Positions 58,041 through 64,000 of a stretch of 64,000 nt of DNA are shown here, piece after piece. Below the pieces are notes generated by a model that did no database searches, was not told where the DNA came from, and saw nothing but the letters and a program-made list of their open reading frames with translations. The position numbers and the translations under genes were made by a program. The stretch comes from Martelella mediterranea (GTDB lineage Bacteria; Pseudomonadota; Alphaproteobacteria; Rhizobiales; Rhizobiaceae): the NCBI RefSeq assembly GCF_004342225.1, contig NZ_SMAR01000016.1:19957-83956 (forward strand), given 5' to 3'. Within the stretch, counting starts at the first letter, position 1, and the number at the start of each line of letters is the position of its first letter.

Positions 58041-59021
58041 TCAGAATGCAAACTTACCATCCAGCTCTGAGAACGGCTGAACCGCTGAAAGCAAAGCTTT
58101 CGCCTGATCGGCATCGCGATGCATCTGTGCCACGAGCGCTTCCAGCCCGTCGAACTTGATCTCGTCACGCAGGCGGCCGAACAGTGAGACAATGCCCGTC
58201 TCACCATAAAGGTCGCCCTTGAAATCGAAAATATAGGTTTCAAGAAGCGGGCGCCCGTCTTCGACCACAGTCGGACGGCGACCAAAACTTGCAACACCAT
58301 CGTGCAGCGTGCCGCAAGGGCGGCGGTAACGGACAGCATAAATGCCGGGCCTGAGCTTGGCATCGGGATCGAAGGCCATATTTGCGGTCGGGAAGCCGAG
58401 TGTACGCCCCAGCTTCTCACCATGGATCACCTCGCCCATGACCGTGTAGCGATAACCGAGCAAGCCGGAAGCTTCCACCACTTCCCCCCGTGTCAGCAGA
58501 TCCCGGATCCGGCTGGAGGAGACAACCTCGGCATTCTCGTCACGAAAGGCATCCATCAGCGTTACGCCAAAGCCATGACGTTTGCCAGCCTCCATCAGAT
58601 AGGCCGGGCCGCCCTCGCGATTGCGCCCGAAATGGAAATCGAAGCCGGTCACAACTTCGCTGGCAGCCAGCCAGTCCATCAAAACCGTGGTAACGAATTC
58701 CTCAGGCGAGCGCTGAGAAAATGTGCGGTCGAATGGATATTCGATCACAGCATGATAGCCCATCGCCTCCAGCAGCTTGGCTTTCATCGGCGCCGGTGTC
58801 AGCCGGAAAACCGGTGCCTGCGGATTGAAAACCGTGCGTGGATGCGGCTCGAACGTCAGCACGAGTGCAGGCACACCGCGTGCTTCGGCGATTTCGAGCG
58901 CCCGATTGAGCACGGTCTGATGTCCGCGATGAACGCCGTCAAAATTGCCGATGGCGACAACCCCGCCTTTCAGCCCTTCCGGCAGCGGTTCACGGAATTC
59001 ATTGCGATGGAATACGGTCAT
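58041..59021 (-). CDS. ribF: Bifunctional riboflavin kinase / FAD synthetase
   Basis: Phosphorylates riboflavin to FMN and adenylates it to FAD. The 326-residue protein has the N-terminal nucleotidyltransferase with GGVVAIGNFDGVHRGHQTVL and FDFHFGRNREGGPAYL. The C-terminal kinase domain contains HGEKLGRTLGFPTANMAF and GLYGETG-like sequences. I start at MTVFHRNEF; open frame upstream overlaps no signal. It precedes ileS by 252 bases and follows the HAD gene by 46. Confidence 0.94.
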   Translation of the reverse strand: MTVFHRNEFREPLPEGLKGGVVAIGNFDGVHRGHQTVLNRALEIAEARGVPALVLTFEPHPRTVFNPQAPVFRLTPAPMKAKLLEAMGYHAVIEYPFDRTFSQRSPEEFVTTVLMDWLAASEVVTGFDFHFGRNREGGPAYLMEAGKRHGFGVTLMDAFRDENAEVVSSSRIRDLLTRGEVVEASGLLGYRYTVMGEVIHGEKLGRTLGFPTANMAFDPDAKLRPGIYAVRYRRPCGTLHDGVASFGRRPTVVEDGRPLLETYIFDFKGDLYGETGIVSLFGRLRDEIKFDGLEALVAQMHRDADQAKALLSAVQPFSELDGKFAF

Positions 59022-59067
59022 GCGTCGTGTCCAGTTGGATGCTTGGAAGCCCTTTTTCAGCCGCCCT

Positions 59068-59916
59068 TCAGGCCAGCTTCGGCATCCAGTATTTTGGATG
59101 TGCATTCTTTTGCGTCAAGAAGCGATCCAGCAACTGAGCGTCAACTGTTCCGTTGTCGCTGTATTCAGCCTCATGAATGCCTTCTGCGACAAAGAGCAGA
59201 TCGAGGCCATAATCCAGAGCACCTTTCACATCTGTCGGCATACCGTCACCGATGGCCAGAATGCGTGCCTTATCCGCTTCAGCGCCAAGCTCCTTGGCTT
59301 TGACACAGGCCGCATCATAGATCGGCTTGTGCGGCTTTCCGGCTATACGGGTCTCGCCGCCGAGCGTATCGTAAAGGGCGGCAAGTGCGCCGGCACACGG
59401 CACAAGCTTATCGCCGCGCGAAACGATCAGATCCGGATTGGCACAGATAAAGGGCAGAGCCCGTTTCTGAAAGGCTGACAGCATCTCGCGATAATCTTCC
59501 GCGGTTTCTGTCTCGTCATCAATCAGTCCGGTGCACAGAATACCCTGAGCATCTTCTTCCGGCACAAGTTCCACGCCTGTGCCTTCAATCAGATCGATAT
59601 CGCGATCTGGCCCGAGGAAGAACAGCTTGCGCGGACCTTCAGCAACCAGCGTCCGCGTAACGTCGCCGGACGTCACGATCGCATCATAGCTTTCGTCGGA
59701 GATACCAAGGGTGAGAAGCTGGCCGGCAACACCGGTCGAAAGCCGCGGCGAATTGGTCAGCAAAATGACTTTTTTCCCGTCTTCACGCGCTTGTTTCAGC
59801 GCTTCTTTCGGGCCGTCATAGGCACTGACGCCATTATGCAGGACACCCCAGACATCACAGAGGACAACATCATAATGTTTCGTGACGGTGCTCAACGCCT
59901 GAATGGATTCGGCCAT
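59068..59916 (-). CDS. HAD-superfamily class IIA hydrolase (TIGR01459 type)
   Basis: A 282-residue sugar-phosphatase-like HAD protein of the NagD/class IIA branch. Motif I is VVLCDVWGVLHNG with the nucleophile aspartate, motif II ILLTNSPR, and motif III/IV are in AGKPHKPIYDAACVKA and RILAIGDGMPTDVKGAL. The subfamily is common in alphaproteobacteria near ribF/ileS or groES. Substrate unknown. AAAGGAT precedes the chosen ATG. Confidence 0.9.
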   Translation of the reverse strand: MAESIQALSTVTKHYDVVLCDVWGVLHNGVSAYDGPKEALKQAREDGKKVILLTNSPRLSTGVAGQLLTLGISDESYDAIVTSGDVTRTLVAEGPRKLFFLGPDRDIDLIEGTGVELVPEEDAQGILCTGLIDDETETAEDYREMLSAFQKRALPFICANPDLIVSRGDKLVPCAGALAALYDTLGGETRIAGKPHKPIYDAACVKAKELGAEADKARILAIGDGMPTDVKGALDYGLDLLFVAEGIHEAEYSDNGTVDAQLLDRFLTQKNAHPKYWMPKLA

Positions 59917-59983
59917 ACGGGATCCTTTTGAAAATTGTTTTTGGCAGTTGCCGGAAAAGGCTGATTGTTGTGCGGCCAAATGC

Positions 59984-61312
59984 TCATAACACCGCTTCAA
60001 AGGCAAGCCCCGCAACACCTGCAACAATGAGCAGCGGAACGACGCCCAACCGGAATTTCAGCAGTGCAATCGTAGCTGAAACGCTCAGCACCAACGAAAA
60101 GACATGAAGGCTGGACCAGTCTGGCCAGACCGGCCCGGCATCGACGAAAGGTTTCAACGTGAAAAGTTCCATCCGCCCGACATCATCGAAAAGAACATGA
60201 AGTCCGAACCATAGCGAAAGATTGGCAATCACACCGACAATCGCAGCGCCGATACCGGCCATTGCACCAGCCAGTTTCGGGCTTCTGCGAAGATCTTCAA
60301 TGAACGGCGCTCCAGCGAAAATGAAAACAAAACTAGGAACGAAAATTGCCCACGCGGTTAAAAATGCACCGATCAGGCCGGATATTACCGGCGCGGCAAA
60401 CACAGGAGACGCATGGGCGGCAAGAAAGCCCACAAAGCAAAGAACGAGGACCAGCGGCCCCGGCGTGGTTTCAGCCAGCGCGAGCCCATCCAGCATCTCC
60501 GAGGGTGTCAGCCAGTGATAAGTCACGACCGCTTCCTGCGCCACATAAGAAAGAACGGCGTAGGCTCCGCCAAAGGAAAACAAAGCGATCCTGACGAAGA
60601 ATCCGAAAATCTCGGTCAATGTCTGCGGCCCGCTCATTGCGACCAGCAGAAAGAGAGGCAGAAGCCAGATCAACGACCAGATCAGAACCGTGGCTAGCGC
60701 GCGCAAGCCCTTTCGCGACCGCGGATTTACAATGTCAGCAACGTCATCACCGACAGTAGGCGCCCGGACCAGGAAATAGCCACCGATACCCGCAATCAGA
60801 ATAACGAGTGGAAACGCGACACCGAAGACAAAAAGTGCGAGAAAGGCGGCCAAAGCAAAAACAAGCGAAACCGGCCCTTTCAGGGACTTTTTCGACATGC
60901 GCCAGAGCGCCTGAATGACAATCGCCAGGACCGCAGACTTCAGCCCCATGAAGATGGCCTCAAGCCAGCTTGTATCACTCAGAAAAGCGTAGAGCGCAGA
61001 CAAGGCGACAATAACGGCGAACCCCGGCAGAACGAAAAGCAGACCGGCAACGACGCCCCCGCGCACGCCATGCAAAAGCCAGCCGAGATAGGTTGCCAGT
61101 TGCTGTGCTTCGGGGCCCGGCAACAACATGCAGTAGTTTAAGGCATGAAGATACCGGTCCTCGCGGATCCAGCGCCTTTCGTCGACCACGACGCGATGCA
61201 TCAGCGCGATCTGACCGGCCGGGCCACCAAACGACAGACAGCCGATACGGGCGAAAACGGAGACCAGTTCTGAAAAATCCGGTTTATCCACTTTGTTTGT
61301 CTCGATTGTCAC
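59984..61312 (-). CDS. chrA: Chromate efflux transporter ChrA
   Basis: A 442-residue membrane protein made of two homologous CHR domains. The first begins VFARIGCLSFGGPAGQIALM and contains CMLLPGPEAQQLATYLGW. The second begins FFVRIALFSFGGAYAVLSYV and contains LAETTPGPLVLVLCFVGFLA. ChrA exports chromate and can protect from sulfate-analogue stress. The start is GTG with GAGAG upstream. No chrB regulator adjoins it. It is divergent from groES. Confidence 0.93.
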   Translation of the reverse strand: MTIETNKVDKPDFSELVSVFARIGCLSFGGPAGQIALMHRVVVDERRWIREDRYLHALNYCMLLPGPEAQQLATYLGWLLHGVRGGVVAGLLFVLPGFAVIVALSALYAFLSDTSWLEAIFMGLKSAVLAIVIQALWRMSKKSLKGPVSLVFALAAFLALFVFGVAFPLVILIAGIGGYFLVRAPTVGDDVADIVNPRSRKGLRALATVLIWSLIWLLPLFLLVAMSGPQTLTEIFGFFVRIALFSFGGAYAVLSYVAQEAVVTYHWLTPSEMLDGLALAETTPGPLVLVLCFVGFLAAHASPVFAAPVISGLIGAFLTAWAIFVPSFVFIFAGAPFIEDLRRSPKLAGAMAGIGAAIVGVIANLSLWFGLHVLFDDVGRMELFTLKPFVDAGPVWPDWSSLHVFSLVLSVSATIALLKFRLGVVPLLIVAGVAGLAFEAVL

Positions 61313-61424
61313 ATTGTTCTCTCATTGACGCGGCAATCTGAAAGCCGCTACACGGCTGGCACAAAGGTTGTGTGAAATCCGTCGATGATTTTCGCAAAAC
61401 GGTCAGATTTTTTTTCACCGTTTT

Positions 61425-61452
61425 CTTGACACTGTGTCACCCCCCACCTAAG
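61425..61452 (+). promoter_or_regulatory. RpoH (sigma-32)-type promoter of groESL
   Basis: CTTGAC (61425-61430) and CCTAAG (61447-61452), 16 bases apart, resemble the alphaproteobacterial heat-shock sigma consensus (CTTGAA then a C-rich, CYTAT-like box). Transcription would start near the CIRCE element. Confidence 0.55.
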
Positions 61453-61461
61453 TCTCCGTCA

Positions 61462-61488
61462 TTAGCACTCCCCAGACAGGAGTGCTAA
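61462..61488. promoter_or_regulatory. CIRCE operator (HrcA site)
   Basis: TTAGCACTC, nine spacer bases, then GAGTGCTAA: an exact match to the CIRCE consensus. It sits immediately downstream of the predicted promoter and about 60 bases before the groES ATG. HrcA is expected to repress here; the hrcA gene is not in the window. Confidence 0.95.
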
Positions 61489-61546
61489 CAGTATCCAGGT
61501 GGTCACGAAAGTGACCGCGAATGTCATTTGATCGAGGGTATAGACA

Positions 61547-61843
61547 ATGGCAAGCATTTCTTTCCGCCCCCTGCACGACCGCGTCGTTGTTCGCCGCGTA
61601 GAGTCTGAAGAAAAGACCAAGGGTGGCATCATCATTCCTGACTCCGCCAAGGAAAAGCCGCAGGAAGGCGAAATCGTCGCTGTCGGTACCGGCGCACGTG
61701 ACGAGAGCGGCAACGTTGTTGCACTCGATGTCAAGGTCGGCGACCGCGTTCTGTTCGGCAAGTGGTCGGGCACGGAAGTCAAGCTCGACGGCGAAGACCT
61801 TCTCATCATGAAGGAAGCCGACATCATGGGCGTTATCGCCTGA
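61547..61843 (+). CDS. groES: Co-chaperonin GroES
   Basis: A 98-residue heptameric lid for Gro[22 protein letters not shown] with the mobile loop [20 protein letters not shown] is followed by [20 protein letters not shown], closely resembling Brucella/rhizobial GroES. GAGGG precedes the ATG. It is cotranscribed with groEL (82-base gap) behind CIRCE and a heat-shock promoter. Confidence 0.97.
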   Translation: MASISFRPLHDRVVVRRVESEEKTKGGIIIPDSAKEKPQEGEIVAVGTGARDESGNVVALDVKVGDRVLFGKWSGTEVKLDGEDLLIMKEADIMGVIA

Positions 61844-61910
61844 TCGGCACACGCCTCTGACGCTTACCATTCCATTCAGCCGGGCTTATGAGCCCATAAA
61901 GGTTTGATAA

Positions 61911-63587
<1,677 letters not shown>

Positions 63588-63642
63588 TCAGGCGAAAGCC
63601 TGTTATGAAATGACCAGTCCGGCCCAATCCGGCAAATATTTT

Positions 63643-63669
63643 AAGGGCGGCCTTCGGGTCGCCCTTTTT
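63643..63669 (+). terminator. Rho-independent terminator of groESL
   Basis: An 8-bp stem (GGGCGGCC with GGTCGCCC) closed by a TTCG loop and followed by TTTTTA, 55 bases after the groEL stop. Confidence 0.85.
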
Positions 63670-63983
63670 ATTTCGGCGCAACCACCCAGAGAGATCGCCG
63701 GACAGGCTGTTCTTTGAGGCCAGCACCGGCACCTTCTGCGTTTAACTGAAAATTTTTCAGTTGAATGCCTGCCAGCCCGATAGCCTTTACGGACAAGCAT
63801 GCGGAGTGCATTTACGACGGCTCTTTGATGTTCCGGTTAAATTCGAAAAGCGTCTTACCGAGTGCTCTTCTTCATGAAAAACCGATATGACATGTTTGGC
63901 TAGAACGTCAGGCGCGATGAATGAATCGTATGGGATTCCGTTTTTGTGTGATTTGTGATTCCTTGTGTCAAAGGAGATTTCCG
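63670..63983. other. Intergenic region after groEL
   Basis: About 310 bases without a convincing gene. It contains AT-rich stretches near 63860-63960 that could form a promoter for the gene starting at 63984. No repeat of the CTAG family is visible. Confidence 0.5.
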
Positions 63984-64000
63984 ATGACCCGAGCTCTTTC
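63984..64000 (+). CDS. Start of a gene cut off by the window end
   Basis: ATG preceded by AAGGAG seven bases upstream, followed by codons for M-T-R-A-L. Only five complete codons are visible, so the product cannot be identified. The strong ribosome-binding site is the main evidence. Confidence 0.5.

Overview
The window looks like a chromosomal segment from an alphaproteobacterium of the order Hyphomicrobiales (Rhizobiales), most like the Brucella/Ochrobactrum group. This is inference from protein sequences, gene order and regulatory motifs, not from a database search. Supporting signs are an APS-type CysH, a glgP-glgB-glgC-glgA-pgm-glgX operon, heterotetrameric sarcosine oxidase, tandem TGA-N9-TCA iron boxes in front of a hemP-hmuSTUV operon, a CIRCE plus RpoH-like promoter before groESL, and short CTAG-bounded hairpin repeats. 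Coding density is high. I saw no tRNA or rRNA genes, phage genes, CRISPR arrays or complete insertion sequences.

Layout. 1-5.8 kb: organic hydroperoxide resistance (ohr, cut at the window edge, and divergent ohrR), an asparaginase, a quinone oxidoreductase, an HdeD-like membrane protein, a formate/nitrite channel (focA) behind an FNR-type box, and a glutathione transferase. 6-12.3 kb: a ClC chloride channel, cysH, a LacI-family regulator, a ferredoxin/rubredoxin reductase-like flavoprotein, and an orphan TRAP-type solute-binding protein with a clear terminator. 12.6-16.3 kb: a TetR-type regulator behind a perfect 20-bp palindrome, in an operon with an HlyD-ABC-permease exporter. 16.4-23.1 kb: three genes for a transglutaminase/DUF2126 protein, a circularly permuted ATP-grasp/alpha-E protein and a second transglutaminase. 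These belong to a widespread but functionally unresolved amide-ligase cluster, and this is the best candidate for uncharacterised biology here. 23.3-36 kb: the complete glycogen metabolism operon, followed by a MaoC-like dehydratase and a DUF2332 protein.

36-42 kb (minus strand): a sarcosine oxidase operon soxB-[hydrolase]-soxD-soxA-soxG. The extra alpha/beta hydrolase has an aspartate, not a serine, at the nucleophile position. 42.3-49.9 kb: rpsU, a TPR lipoprotein, then two divergent iron-uptake units (a small secreted protein plus tonB on the minus strand; hemP-hmuSTUV on the plus strand) around two tandem iron-responsive boxes. 49.9-59.9 kb: housekeeping genes, namely patatin phospholipase, rsmD, rluB, tadA, a GNAT acetyltransferase, a lipoprotein, ileS, ribF and a HAD hydrolase. 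60-63.7 kb: a chromate transporter and groES-groEL with promoter, operator and terminator. The window ends on the first codons of another gene.

One structural theme recurs. Three copies of a short hairpin repeat (near 1.1, 8.4 and 51 kb) each begin exactly at the TAG stop codon of a flanking gene, within a CTAG tetranucleotide. Two of them carry CTAG at both ends.
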